Shown one piece after another: positions 1 to 8,984 of a stretch of DNA of 64,000 nt. Numbering within the stretch: position 1 is the stretch's first letter; the number at the start of each line of letters is the position of its first letter. Source of the DNA: Ideonella sp. MAG2. Its GTDB lineage: Bacteria > Pseudomonadota > Gammaproteobacteria > Burkholderiales > Burkholderiaceae_C. Both the position numbers and the translations under genes were made by a program. The notes beneath the pieces are model-generated. The model had not been told where the DNA came from. It worked only from the letters and a program-made list of their open reading frames with translations, and did no database searches. Where the stretch lies: NCBI GenBank assembly GCA_004359425.1, contig PTEU01000002.1, positions 818,447 to 882,446 of the forward strand. Direction: 5' to 3'.

Positions 1-788
1 GCCGCTTCAGCGAGTGCGAAACTACTTTCTATTGGAGCGAGATCCCCATCTAGATGCTTTTCTGCTGCTCCGATCAGTGCGACACAGCATTGGGCCCAAG
101 CAAGGGCTACCGAACCATGGTTGCTAAGCTCGGCAAATCCAGATACCGCGAGACCTGTAATCCAAGCCGCGCTACTTGCCGTCCGAATCACCTCTGGACG
201 GGTGACAGCTTCCGCATCATCGCCAATGCCAAGTACAGAAGACAGCAAAGAATCAAGGCGCCGCACAGGAATCGCTCCCCGGGGATTGAGCATATAGAGC
301 TCAAGCAGAGAGCGGCTATCCGCAAGCTCCCTGGGCCAGAGTCGCTCACTATGCTTCTTACACATGGCAAGCAAGTCTCCGCGACCCCAAAGCTCCGCTT
401 TCGAGGGGTATGGGGAGAGGTTCATTTCTCGAACGGCGACCTGCACCTCCTCCTCAAACTGCCCGTTGCTCACAAGGTAAGACCTGTGCGCTCCGGCAGG
501 AAAACCCGGGTACGAGGGTGTCTGCCCCATCAGCTGCACCAACTGTGGTTGGATGTCTCGCCGAAACGCCCCTACAGTCATGCGCCCACCAGGATCGCCC
601 TTGAGCTGGAACGCACAGCCAACTCCGTCAGGCCCTACAGCCAAAACATCCTTACCGAACTCCAGTAAGCAGTGGCGCGTGCTGTGTAGCACCCTGTAGC
701 CTTCGGCAGCAAGCATCTGGACAAATACAGACTGGTAACTCCGCTCGCTGGCCCTATCCAACCAGTTTTCTAGCAGCTTCTCGATCAC
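1..788 (-). CDS. Partial gene, nuclease-like N-terminal region
   Basis: An open minus-strand frame runs from a GTG at 788 to the window edge without a stop, so the 3' end is missing (at least 262 codons). It overlaps the 3' end of the gene upstream by 35 bases, which suggests co-translation. About residues 30-60 contain an E-x-G-x-D strand followed by a Q-L-K-G strand, the spacing of a PD-(D/E)XK restriction-endonuclease fold. The rest is not recognised. The start is a choice: no ATG lies near it in this frame. A nuclease role is inferred from this one motif. Confidence 0.55.
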   Translation of the reverse strand, partial: MIEKLLENWLDRASERSYQSVFVQMLAAEGYRVLHSTRHCLLEFGKDVLAVGPDGVGCAFQLKGDPGGRMTVGAFRRDIQPQLVQLMGQTPSYPGFPAGAHRSYLVSNGQFEEEVQVAVREMNLSPYPSKAELWGRGDLLAMCKKHSERLWPRELADSRSLLELYMLNPRGAIPVRRLDSLLSSVLGIGDDAEAVTRPEVIRTASSAAWITGLAVSGFAELSNHGSVALAWAQCCVALIGAAEKHLDGDLAPIESSFALAEA

Positions 789-1374
789 GCCAGTTCGCCT
801 TTTTTTCTGCCAACAACTGATCCAACTTCGCCAAGGCAGTCGGATCGTTCTGAAGCTGGTTGAAAACTCTTTCCCAAGCTCCAGCCATAGCTGCCCCAAC
901 TTGAATTACTGGAAATCTCGGCCTTCCATTGGAATCAAAGTCTAGTTCGATCAGATCCAGCATTTGAAGTAAGGTCTGGACATCCAATGGGCGCCCCCGG
1001 TTGTGAACCGTTTGTCCTGCCCGATCAAGAGTTTCGTGCAGAGAAGTGAAGAGCTTGTCTGTCATCTGGGCGGCCATTCCGTCCGCCAGTTCGTTCAATA
1101 CTCTCAGGCGCTCTTGCAAAGGCATTGCTTCAGCCTGCTCTAGCCCCAAGGAAAGTTCAACCGACGCCTTATGCATGCCAATGTCCTCGGTCTCACCGCT
1201 CGCCCGCTCAATGCGCGTCAGCTGTCCCTCATGAACAACTTGACGGGGAGCCTCGCTCAAGACCCCCAGCTGCGAATGTGCTCGTCTGCTTACATAGCGC
1301 AAGTAGATATCTCGCAACTCGGCTTTAAGCAAAGGAAGGTCTGGGAGCATCATTGATAGCTGATAGAGAAGCAA
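754..1374 (-). CDS. Hypothetical protein, upstream partner of nuclease-like gene
   Basis: A 206-residue protein, soluble and rich in Leu, Ala and Glu, predicted mostly helical; no known domain recognised. Two start groups exist: ATG at 1374 and an ATG-ATG pair at 1350-1353, neither with a strong ribosome binding site. Its 3' end overlaps the next minus-strand gene, so the two probably form an operon. Location beside a transposon and an OLD-like ATPase suggests an accessory or defence function, but nothing in the protein itself shows this. Confidence 0.6.
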   Translation of the reverse strand: MLLYQLSMMLPDLPLLKAELRDIYLRYVSRRAHSQLGVLSEAPRQVVHEGQLTRIERASGETEDIGMHKASVELSLGLEQAEAMPLQERLRVLNELADGMAAQMTDKLFTSLHETLDRAGQTVHNRGRPLDVQTLLQMLDLIELDFDSNGRPRFPVIQVGAAMAGAWERVFNQLQNDPTALAKLDQLLAEKKANWRDREAARKLVG

Positions 1375-1498
1375 ATGCTACAGCACAAAGTGCTGACCAA
1401 GCGCGGTCGATGCGCAGTCCAACGCTTGGTGGACATCAAAGTATCCGAACCGCAGCGAAACAGAACATGCCATATACAACTTGCGTTAATGAATTCCT

Positions 1499-1742
1499 TT
1501 ACGCTGGCGCTGCACCACCCACGCCCCACCATGCCATACACGCCCGCAGCTTGGGCAGGCGCTGCCGCTCGGGCCGCATCACGGCATAGACGTGCGCGTG
1601 CTGGGGGTCGATCTGCTCGGGCAGCAAGAACACCAGGGCGCCGCTGGCCAGGTGGGGGCGGCCACGGGCTCGGCCAGGCGGGCCAGGCCCACGCCGTGCA
1701 GCACCAGAGCCAGGGTGGCGGCGCTCCCGAGTTCGACACCAA
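1499..1742 (-). pseudogene. LysR-type regulator remnant (C-terminal part)
   Basis: The minus strand encodes the end of a LysR substrate-binding domain: a segment reading GVGLARLAEPV, then after a frameshift LASGALVFLLPE, then VYAVMRPERQRLPKLRAC. The N-terminal HTH and most of the effector domain are absent. The last ~80 bases are closely similar to 6522-6607. This is a decayed gene end rather than a functional regulator. Confidence 0.6.
1721..1742. repeat. Left copy of 22-bp inverted repeat flanking the IS
   Basis: Reverse complement of 3645-3666 with one mismatch (core GGTGTCGAACTCGGG). Both copies can be read as the VSNSGA segment of a LysR effector domain, so the repeat may be a relic of a rearranged lysR rather than the transposon terminus. 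Confidence 0.6.
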
Positions 1743-1829
1743 TTTCCAGTTTTGAAGAGTGCGTCGCGAGCCAGGCCTATATCAATCAAGCACTTAGCGC
1801 CGGGGTGATGCTCGTTTCTTGATTTCTCC

Positions 1830-3610
1830 GTAGTGCCAATAGTGCAATTAAATGTAGTTTTTCTGTTAGCTCACATACGCTACACTTGAGGCATGTTCCT
1901 CAAGGTCTCGTCCTCCGGCGGTCACCGCTATGTACGGCTGGTTGAATCCTTCCGCAACGAGCAGGGCCAACCCCGCCAGCGTACGGTGGCCACGCTTGGT
2001 CGGCTGGACGAAGAGGGTGGCCCGCTGGATGCGTTGCTCAACGGTTTGCTGCGAGCCAAGGGGCGTCCGTTGGATGGTGTCGATGCGCCTCAAGTGCGCT
2101 TTGAGTCGGCCTTAGCCCTGGGTGATGTTTGGGCCCTGGACGCGCTTTGGCATGAGCTAGGCTTTGATCGGCTCGCTGCGGTGTTTCGGCGGGCTCGCTT
2201 TACCACCGCTGTGGAGCAAGCGATCCGCGTGATGGTCTTCAACCGGCTGTGCGATGCGGATTCCAAACTGGGCGCGCTGCGCTGGCTGCAAACCGTCAGC
2301 ATGCCCGGCATTGATGCGGATGGCTTGAGCCACCAGCACTTGCTGCGCAGCATGGATGCGCTGATGGATCACCACGAGGCCGTCGATGACTGTGTCGCCC
2401 AGTTGTTGCACCCGCTCATTGATGAAGACCTCTCGGTGGTCTTTTATGACTTGACCACGATCCGCGCCGAAGGCCTGAGCCAGCAAGTCGGTGATGTGCG
2501 CCACTTTGGCATGTCCAAGGAGGGCGTCATTGCGCGCCAGTTCATGCTGGGCGTGGTGCAAACGGCCGACGGCATGCCCATCTTCCACGAGGTCTTTGAC
2601 GGCAACTCAGCCGAGGCCCCAACGCTGGAGCCCACGCTCAAGAAGGTGCTGGATCGCTTCCCCCACATCCGCCGCTTGGTGGTGGTGGCCGACCGGGGCT
2701 TGCTCTCGCTGGACAACATGGAGGCGCTCAGCAAGCTGCGTGTTGCGGGTGATCGACCTCTGGAGTTCATTCTGGCCGTGCCGGGGCGGCGCTATGGTGA
2801 GTTTGTCGATCTGCTCGCACCCATGGCTGAGCAGATGACTAAAGCGGATGACGAAGTGGTGCAGGAGCTGGCTTGGCAGGGCCAGCGCTTGGTGGTGGCG
2901 CACAACCCTGTCCAGGCCCGCGAGCAAACGCAAGACCGCCTGGCCCGCATCAAAGCGCTGGAGCAGCGCGCACAGGCGCTGACGGGCAAGCTCGATGCTC
3001 AGGACGAGGGCCAGGTTCACAAGGGGCGCAAACTCTCCGACTCCGGGGCCAAGGCGCGCTTCTTCCACGAGGTCAGTGAGGCACATCTGGCGCGCATCAT
3101 CCAGGTGGACTTGAAGGCGGAGCTGTTCAGCTACACACTCAATGAGGAGGCACTAGCGCGGGCACAGCTCATGGACGGCAAGCTGATGCTGGTCACTAAT
3201 GTCAAAGACATGACCGCGGCTGAGGTGTTGCAGCGATACAAGTCGCTGGCCGACATTGAGCGTGGCTTCAAGGTGCTCAAGTCCGAGATCGAGATTGCGC
3301 CGGTCTTCCATCGCCTGCCCCAGCGCATCAAGGCCCATGCCAGCATTTGCTTCATGGCGCTGATCCTGCATCGCGTCATGCGCCAGCGGCTCAAGCTCGC
3401 GGGCAGCCCTCTCTCCCCAGAGGCCGCACTGGCCGAGCTGCGCCGTATCCAGCGCCACACGGTGCGCGTTGCAGACGCCGCGCCCGTCCAAGGTGTCTCC
3501 ACCCTTCAACCTCGCCAAGCGCATGTCTTGGCTGCACTCCAGGTCAACCAGCCCACCCTCAACACCCAACTGCCACTGCTCTAAACCGACCCTGTAGTGC
3601 CAGTCTTGCA
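1830..3610 (+). mobile_element. IS1634-family insertion sequence (ends approximate)
   Basis: A single long transposase gene with short non-coding flanks, lying between inverted LysR-like fragments. Terminal inverted repeats could not be fixed. A GTAGTGCCA word occurs at 1831-1839 and about 3593-3601, but in direct orientation, so the stated limits are only a guess around the transposase. Confidence 0.6.
1893..3584 (+). CDS. IS1634-type DDE transposase
   Basis: A 563-residue transposase. The N-terminus (MFLKVSSSGGHRYVRLVES) and overall length match IS1634/IS1549-family enzymes. Candidate catalytic residues are the Asp in VVFYDLTTI, the Asp in VVVADRGLLS and the Glu in the C-terminal segment ADIERGFKVLKSEIE. 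The frame is intact with no internal stop, so the enzyme may be active. It catalyses cut-and-paste or copy-out movement of its own element. It sits between broken LysR fragments and close to the OLD-like ATPase, consistent with an accessory insertion site. Confidence 0.93.
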   Translation: MFLKVSSSGGHRYVRLVESFRNEQGQPRQRTVATLGRLDEEGGPLDALLNGLLRAKGRPLDGVDAPQVRFESALALGDVWALDALWHELGFDRLAAVFRRARFTTAVEQAIRVMVFNRLCDADSKLGALRWLQTVSMPGIDADGLSHQHLLRSMDALMDHHEAVDDCVAQLLHPLIDEDLSVVFYDLTTIRAEGLSQQVGDVRHFGMSKEGVIARQFMLGVVQTADGMPIFHEVFDGNSAEAPTLEPTLKKVLDRFPHIRRLVVVADRGLLSLDNMEALSKLRVAGDRPLEFILAVPGRRYGEFVDLLAPMAEQMTKADDEVVQELAWQGQRLVVAHNPVQAREQTQDRLARIKALEQRAQALTGKLDAQDEGQVHKGRKLSDSGAKARFFHEVSEAHLARIIQVDLKAELFSYTLNEEALARAQLMDGKLMLVTNVKDMTAAEVLQRYKSLADIERGFKVLKSEIEIAPVFHRLPQRIKAHASICFMALILHRVMRQRLKLAGSPLSPEAALAELRRIQRHTVRVADAAPVQGVSTLQPRQAHVLAALQVNQPTLNTQLPLL

Positions 3611-3644
3611 AAGGCTGCCTATACAGATCAATAACTTACGGCGT

Positions 3645-3666
3645 TTGGTGTCGAACTCGGGGGCGC
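3645..3666. repeat. Right copy of 22-bp inverted repeat
   Basis: Matches the reverse complement of 1721-1742 at 21 of 22 bases. The following ~60 bases on the plus strand can be read as a degraded LysR segment (VSNSGALLSLQ, then GLGQTLLA-like), weakly supported. No intact gene lies between the transposase and 3797. Confidence 0.55.
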
Positions 3667-3796
3667 TGTTGTCGCTGCAGGGCGGCCCTGCACAGGCCAC
3701 TCGCCGTCGCCTACGGCTTGGGCAGACGCTGCTGGCCGCGATGATGCTGCTGCGATTAGACTGCGCTGGCCTGACGACGCGGCCGAGCCGGTGCCT

Positions 3797-6160
3797 TCAT
3801 TGTGTTGAGGAGTCGCTCGCAACAGCCGCTTCGATCAACGCTTTGAGTTCCGAAGCTACGGTGTAGCCGCTCGGAATAAAGAGCGAATTCAGAAGCGTAT
3901 CGTCATGCTTGTCTTCCTTGATTACCGTTTTCAACAAACCAAGCAATTTCTTGCCCTTTACTGTAGTTGGCGAAGGACCGCCTGCCGATTGCCACATTTG
4001 TTCTGCATCCGGTGATCCGCCATGCGGCCAGACAACCCGCACAACATTCTTCCTTTTGTCGAGATACGTGTCCCGTGCCTTGCTCACCCTTTTCGCAGCC
4101 TCAGTTCGCCATTTCTCGGCCACCTCAACTGAAACTCCATAGAGTGCGGAAAGGTATTCGGCGTGACAGAAATAGGCCTCAATGTCAGAACCAACTGTGA
4201 CCCATGGGAAGACCTTTGGTGTCTTGAAGGTTGCTGCCCACCGTGCGGCCTCCTCAGCGGTCATGAAATCGCCGTCTCGATGCAGTAGCACCCGATTATT
4301 TAGCTTTCCGTCTAGTAGAAGTCCCGTCAGAAACTTGTCCCGCGGCAGATTGTCAAGTCCGAAGCATCTACAAACCGCAACTTGCCGCGCGAGCTCCGGC
4401 CACTGTCTTAGGATCGCTCGAAGAGGCTTGTCGTCCTCATCCTCAACGAAGAACAGTGCCGCTTTGTCAAGCCCACCCCACCCGAGCAGTCTTCGAATAA
4501 CCTCGTCATCTTCCGTCTCAACGACCCCACTCTTCATCCATACAAGCTTGGCGGCCGGACTCGCCGCTCGAACGATATGAGGGCTATGTGTCGTTAGGAC
4601 CACCTGGGTGTTGTACTCGGGCGCGGCTCGCTCGAGAGTTTCAATGAGGCGCTCTTGCTTATTTGGATGAAGATGTGCATCGGGCTCATCGATGAGCATC
4701 ACCTTGGGTTCAAACAAAATGAGATAGGCAAAGATCTGAACGACTTGAAGCACGCCAGTGGCTGCAGTTTCCAGCGGCCGAATGTAATCGGCCAGATCAT
4801 CTGTCATCAGCGTTGCCGAGATGTGATAGTCCTCACGTTCATCGAAGGCAACGTTGACGCGCACGCCCGGATGGACCTGACTTACTAGTTTGTTGAGCTT
4901 GGCAAGTCTCTCCAGCCCTTGGCTATCATCTGCCTCCCCTTGTCTACGGCTGCGGAGATTTAGGAGAATATTGCGCAAAACTCCACCGGCATCACCGCTA
5001 GCAGCCTGTCTTCGCAGCGTGGGCTGGGCAAGGATGGTCTCCTTTTCGGAGAGCCCTGCAAGACCAGGAATATAGGTCGTAATGAACTGAAATCGTTGTT
5101 TATATGGCGTAACTGCATTGCCTCCATCCATATATGCCGTTATCCCACCCCTATTTCGCGCCGCACGAATTCGAACGTTTACTTGGGCGACCTCCTCACC
5201 AACAGTGCGATGAGTAAATACCACCTCTACCGGTGTCGAGACCGCATCTGATTTGAGCTCCCCCTTATGGAGCGTAGTCAGCGGCTCACTAGACGGAACG
5301 TAGTCGAGTCGCTCAAATGAAATCATCTCCTTAGTATTTTTTGGCAATACATAGCTAGCCGCGCGAGCAGCCCAATGTATTGCTTGAAGCACCGAGGACT
5401 TTCCACATCCATTGGGACCGACAAGAATTGTGACGGTATCAAGCGGAATAGTAACTTCCTGGACTGCTTTGAACCCGATGACAGTAATCGACTCAACAGG
5501 ACTCCATTTGCGTGCGCGAACAGATCTGGTGTCGGCAATCTCTACTATTGAATTGGTGGAGGGGTTGATCTCTACCGATGTTTGGCCACCTTCTGCGTGC
5601 TCAAGGGCAGCAGGCGCCGTTCGGCGACGCTCCAAGTCCGCATCACCCCTTTCCGCGTTTCTATCCTCATTGATATCCGGCATTGGTCTGAGGGACTCGG
5701 TTGTATGAGTCTGGGCTTGAAAGGATCTAAGCACCGGAGCAGGCGTCGTTGCATCAGGGATAGGCAGTTTGGCAGCAGCGGCTTTCGGCAACTCAACGCC
5801 CGCTCTATCCGTCGGAACCGCGACAGACTCTTGCCCAACGTTGGAACTGGCCGCCACATGCTCATTCCTGACCGACACCCTCCTCCTCCCGACCTCCACT
5901 TGAATGGTGCGTGCCTTGCCGCTGGCGACTGCCTGCTTGATATCGCTGGTCCACTTGCGAGTCAAGACGATTTTTTTGCGCTCGCCAGTGGGGACGCCAT
6001 AGGAGGCGCGGAGGTAATCCAGAAGGCGCTCTTTGTCTGACTCAGTCAGGGAGTCGTGCGGCGAACTCTTGGCGACGCCGGCCGACTGCAACTGTGCTAG
6101 CAGCGTTGCAATAGGACGATTTAGCTCCATTGCCAATTGAGCGACCGTAGTCACTGCCAT
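3797..6160 (-). CDS. OLD-type AAA ATPase/TOPRIM protein with IF-2-like N-terminal domain
   Basis: A 787-residue protein. Residues 1-55 resemble the IF2_N domain of translation initiation factor IF-2 ([13 protein letters not shown]), and residues 56-95 resemble the following conserved IF-2 segment ([10 protein letters not shown]). A linker to about 215 leads to an ABC-like AAA ATPase with Walker [10 protein letters not shown] (248-256), Walker [14 protein letters not shown] (487-499) and switch TTHSPH (523-528). A TOPRIM-like part follows with FVEDEDD (571-577) and HRDGDF (627-632). OLD-family and PARIS-type proteins with this ATPase/TOPRIM order are phage-defence nucleases or effectors. The C-terminal region ([13 protein letters not shown]) also recalls DUF4435, so a fused PARIS-like protein is an alternative. 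A good ribosome binding site (AAGGAAGG) precedes the ATG. The IF-2-like part is unusual. Defence is inferred. Confidence 0.85.
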   Translation of the reverse strand: MAVTTVAQLAMELNRPIATLLAQLQSAGVAKSSPHDSLTESDKERLLDYLRASYGVPTGERKKIVLTRKWTSDIKQAVASGKARTIQVEVGRRRVSVRNEHVAASSNVGQESVAVPTDRAGVELPKAAAAKLPIPDATTPAPVLRSFQAQTHTTESLRPMPDINEDRNAERGDADLERRRTAPAALEHAEGGQTSVEINPSTNSIVEIADTRSVRARKWSPVESITVIGFKAVQEVTIPLDTVTILVGPNGCGKSSVLQAIHWAARAASYVLPKNTKEMISFERLDYVPSSEPLTTLHKGELKSDAVSTPVEVVFTHRTVGEEVAQVNVRIRAARNRGGITAYMDGGNAVTPYKQRFQFITTYIPGLAGLSEKETILAQPTLRRQAASGDAGGVLRNILLNLRSRRQGEADDSQGLERLAKLNKLVSQVHPGVRVNVAFDEREDYHISATLMTDDLADYIRPLETAATGVLQVVQIFAYLILFEPKVMLIDEPDAHLHPNKQERLIETLERAAPEYNTQVVLTTHSPHIVRAASPAAKLVWMKSGVVETEDDEVIRRLLGWGGLDKAALFFVEDEDDKPLRAILRQWPELARQVAVCRCFGLDNLPRDKFLTGLLLDGKLNNRVLLHRDGDFMTAEEAARWAATFKTPKVFPWVTVGSDIEAYFCHAEYLSALYGVSVEVAEKWRTEAAKRVSKARDTYLDKRKNVVRVVWPHGGSPDAEQMWQSAGGPSPTTVKGKKLLGLLKTVIKEDKHDDTLLNSLFIPSGYTVASELKALIEAAVASDSSTQ

Positions 6161-6521
6161 GTCTTACCTTCCTTGATCTCGATGCCGTTTGCGGAAAGCG
6201 CGTAGGCAGTGTTCAGCCAAATATTTGCTGTAGCTTACTCGTACAACGTCGACCGTATGCATGTTATTCGCATCCATCGACGGTGCATTTGCAAAAAAGT
6301 CCTCCAAGAATAACTACATCTTTGAGCGATAGCGCATTGCAACACTAGCAAGGTCTCATTGCCTCTTGACATCTAACCGCAGCAAGGCACGGTTCACCAA
6401 GTCGGGGCTAGGGCAGGCTTTGGCCTTCCTCCGGATGGAGACCGTTGCGCTATTCACATTGCCCAAGAGACCCCTACTTCGCAAAGATCATAAGGCCTAC
6501 TCTGTTGGTGTTCTATCGACT
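6161..6521. other. Intergenic region upstream of the OLD-like gene
   Basis: No credible gene. It should hold the promoter of the minus-strand OLD-like gene, but no clear -35/-10 pair or repeat was recognised. Confidence 0.4.
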
Positions 6522-6607
6522 CAACCACGCCCCCCACCACTCAATACACGCCCGCAGCTTAGGCAACCGCTGCCGCTCGGGCCGCATCACCGCGTAGACG
6601 GGCACGC
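6522..6607 (-). pseudogene. LysR-type regulator 3' end, second copy
   Basis: The minus strand reads VYAVMRPERQRLPKLRAC followed by a short tail, the C-terminus of a LysR regulator. It aligns with about 1516-1599 over ~84 bases with roughly a dozen mismatches, in the same orientation. Similarity stops abruptly at the upstream side, where sequence switches to a tautomerase gene end on the other strand. Confidence 0.65.
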
Positions 6608-6725
6608 GCTGACGCACACGCCCTTGGCCGAGGCCAGCTATGTGACGGTGCTGGAGGTGCCTGCACAAAATTGGGGCTATGGCGGGCAGACCCAGGCGCA
6701 GCGGCAAGCCAAGGCCCCGCGCTGA
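6608..6725 (+). pseudogene. 4-oxalocrotonate tautomerase-family 3' fragment
   Basis: The plus strand encodes about 37 residues ending in a stop, containing YVTVLEVPAQNWGYGG, the typical C-terminal signature of 4-OT-like tautomerases (V-P-x-x-N-W-G-x-G-G). The catalytic N-terminal proline and most of the fold are missing. The fragment abuts the LysR 3' end, so this is a recombination junction between two convergent gene ends. Confidence 0.6.
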
Positions 6726-6825
6726 TGGGGCTGATGCAGCCAAGCCTGCTGACACCACGGTGTCAGCAGGGGGTGGGCACCATGTGAAGACGTTCATTCA
6801 CAGCACATTTTGAGGAGCTGACCCC

Positions 6826-7209
6826 ATGACCCACCCCACCCATGCCATTGCTTGGTTCGAAATCCCCGTGCAAGACCTGGTCCGTGCCCAGACCTTTTAT
6901 GAGGCCGTGACCGGCCACGCCATGCGGCGCGAGGCCATGGGCCCATCGCAAGGCGCGGTGTTTGCCTATGACTACCCTCACGGCGTAGGCGGCGCGCTGA
7001 TGTGTGGGCCCACGGCCCCGGCGCCGGCCAGCGGCGGCACGCTGGTGTACCTGGACGCCAGCCCCTCGCTGGACGCGGCCTTGGCCCGGGCCGTGGCCGC
7101 TGGGGGCCAGGTGGCGCTGCCGCGCCAAGCCTTGCCGCCGGGCATGGGCTTCTTTGCGCACATCACCGATCTGGACGGCAACCGCGTGGGCTTGCACGCA
7201 CTAGACTGA
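6826..7209 (+). CDS. VOC-family (glyoxalase-like) protein
   Basis: A 127-residue single-module vicinal oxygen chelate protein. The N-terminus IAWFEIPVQDLVRAQTFYE and C-terminus FFAHITDLDGNRVGLHA are the usual beta-alpha-beta ends of the family. Such proteins bind a metal and act as lyases, isomerases or dioxygenases, or as resistance proteins; the substrate cannot be told. GAGGAG precedes the ATG at good spacing. A YafY-type regulator relic lies just downstream, a common pairing in which the regulator controls the VOC gene. Confidence 0.85.
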   Translation: MTHPTHAIAWFEIPVQDLVRAQTFYEAVTGHAMRREAMGPSQGAVFAYDYPHGVGGALMCGPTAPAPASGGTLVYLDASPSLDAALARAVAAGGQVALPRQALPPGMGFFAHITDLDGNRVGLHALD

Positions 7210-7260
7210 GCATCTGGCCGTGAATAGTCGATCGGCTATCCACGACCCTCTTCTTTGCCC

Positions 7261-7751
7261 ATGCGCCGCGCCGACCGCCTGTTTCAACTCGTCCAAATCA
7301 TCCGGGGCCGGCGCCTGACAACGGCAGCTTTTTTGGCGCAGCGGCTGGAGGTGTCCGAGCGCACCATTTACCGCGACGTGGCCGACCTGCAAGCCCAAGG
7401 TGTGCCGCTGGAAGGCGAGGCGGGTGTGGGCTATCGGCTGGGTGCGGGGTTTGACTTGCCACCACTGCTGTTCAGTGCTGAAGAGGCGATGGCCCTGGTG
7501 GCCTCGGTACGGCTGGCCCAGCCCTGGCTGGACCCCGCCTTGGCGCAAGCGGCCGAGCTGGCTTTGGGATGGCGGCTTGGTGCGAGCTGCGCCAGGACTT
7601 TCGCAGCTTCAGGCTTGACAGGCTGGTGGCCGTGGACGTGCAAGCCCTGCCGCAGGGCCGCTTTGCGGACGAGCCCGGCCGCACCCTGGCCGACTACCTG
7701 CGCAGCCGCGCACCGGCCGAGGTGGTGGCGCAATGGCAGCAAGCAAGCTAA
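7261..7751 (+). pseudogene. YafY-like HTH/WYL transcriptional regulator with internal deletion
   Basis: Residues 1-60 form an intact HTH_11 domain (RRLTTAAFLAQRLEVSERTI) and the beginning of the WYL region follows. Near 7565-7575 the frame jumps: the C-terminal WYL end (AWCELRQDFRSFRLDRL, then EPGRTLADYLR) continues in the +1 frame to a stop at 7749-7751. Intact family members are about 230 residues; roughly 70-100 residues are missing. The first frame runs out-of-frame to 7758. The ATG at 7261 is preferred over an in-frame TTG at 7255. Probably non-functional. Confidence 0.75.
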
Positions 7752-7892
7752 GGCCTAGGCTCTCAATCCACTCGTTACACATCTTGCCGAAACAGAACAG
7801 TAATCGTTCCATACCCTCAGGGACATCTACCCTACGAAGGTCTAGAGTCAGCGCCTTCATCAACAAAGCCCGTCCGGCTCTTGGGAGTTCTC

Positions 7893-8930
7893 ATGAAAAT
7901 CAGGCCCTCTGTGATCGCAAGTGTGTTGTCCGTCCTGAGTGGAGGCTCTGCCTTTGCCGCCAACAACTGTTTAGACGTGCAGTTGAGCGCACCGCAAACC
8001 GTGCTGCGCGGCAACGTGGATGTGAGCATTGATGTCGCGGTCAGCAACCGCTGCGGCCATGCAGTGAAGGTGCTGCGTTGGCAGTTGCCCAGCGACGAGG
8101 TCGAGGGCCGCTTGTTCCAGATCGAGCGTGACGGCCAGGCCGTGACCTATCTGGGCCCGGTCTTCAAGCGTGCCAAGCCCACGGCGGCCGACCACGTCAT
8201 CCTGGCTGCAGGTTCCACCACACACTACACGGTGGAGCTGACCGGCAGCTACGACCTGAGCCAGAACGGCCAGTACAGCATCAGCTACCTGGGCCGTGGG
8301 GAGCGCGGTGTCAACACCGAATCATTGAACTCCGCCGCCCTGACGCTGTGGCTGCAAGAGCGCACTGAAGCCGCCAGCACCAGCTTTGCGCCAGCGGCCA
8401 TCGGCACCCAGGCCACGCTGAGCTTTACGGGCAAGTGCACCACCACTCAAAAGAGCACGCTGACCTCTGCCGTGACGGCCGCCACCAATTACTCGGTGGC
8501 ATCCACCACTTACCTCAGTGGTGCGGCTTCAGGCACGCCACGCTACACCACCTGGTTTGGGGCGTTCAGCAGCGGCAACTGGAACATTGCCAAGGCCCAC
8601 TTCACGGCCGCGCGTGACGCCTTCCAAACCAAGCCCATCACCTTGGATTGCTCGTGCAAGCAGAGCGGCACTTACGCTTATGTCTACCCGACCCAGCCCT
8701 ACAAGATCTATGTCTGCGGCGCCTTCTGGAACGCCCCGATGACGGGCACCGACTCCAAGGGCGGCACATTGGTGCACGAGATGATGCACTTCAATGTGGT
8801 GGCCGCGACGGACGATTGGGCCTACGGCCAAGCCAATGCCAAAGCCCTGGCTATCTCTAACCCTACCAAGGCCTTGGACAACTCGGACAGCCACGAGTAC
8901 TTTGCTGAGAACACACCGTTCCAGAACTGA
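7893..8930 (+). CDS. Secreted M35 (aspzincin) metalloendopeptidase
   Basis: A 345-residue protein with a Sec signal peptide (cleavage near residue 22, after SAFA) and a ~120-residue beta-rich pro-region. The C-terminal zinc protease domain has HEMMH at 295-299 and ATDDWAYG at 305-312, the HExxH plus downstream Asp pattern of aspzincins, here of the peptidyl-Lys type. Several Cys residues suggest disulphides. It probably acts outside the cytoplasm on proteins. The ATG at 7893 has a GGGAG site; an in-frame TTG at 7881 is less likely. Confidence 0.85.
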   Translation: MKIRPSVIASVLSVLSGGSAFAANNCLDVQLSAPQTVLRGNVDVSIDVAVSNRCGHAVKVLRWQLPSDEVEGRLFQIERDGQAVTYLGPVFKRAKPTAADHVILAAGSTTHYTVELTGSYDLSQNGQYSISYLGRGERGVNTESLNSAALTLWLQERTEAASTSFAPAAIGTQATLSFTGKCTTTQKSTLTSAVTAATNYSVASTTYLSGAASGTPRYTTWFGAFSSGNWNIAKAHFTAARDAFQTKPITLDCSCKQSGTYAYVYPTQPYKIYVCGAFWNAPMTGTDSKGGTLVHEMMHFNVVAATDDWAYGQANAKALAISNPTKALDNSDSHEYFAENTPFQN

Positions 8931-8984
8931 AGCTGCTGCGGGGTGGCTCTAGGGCCGGTGTTGCTGGTCTGCCCCGTGGGCCCG

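Noticed and set aside
1831-3601. GTAGTGCCA word at both sides of the transposase as terminal repeat
   Set aside because: The two copies are in direct, not inverted, orientation and are only 9 bases long.
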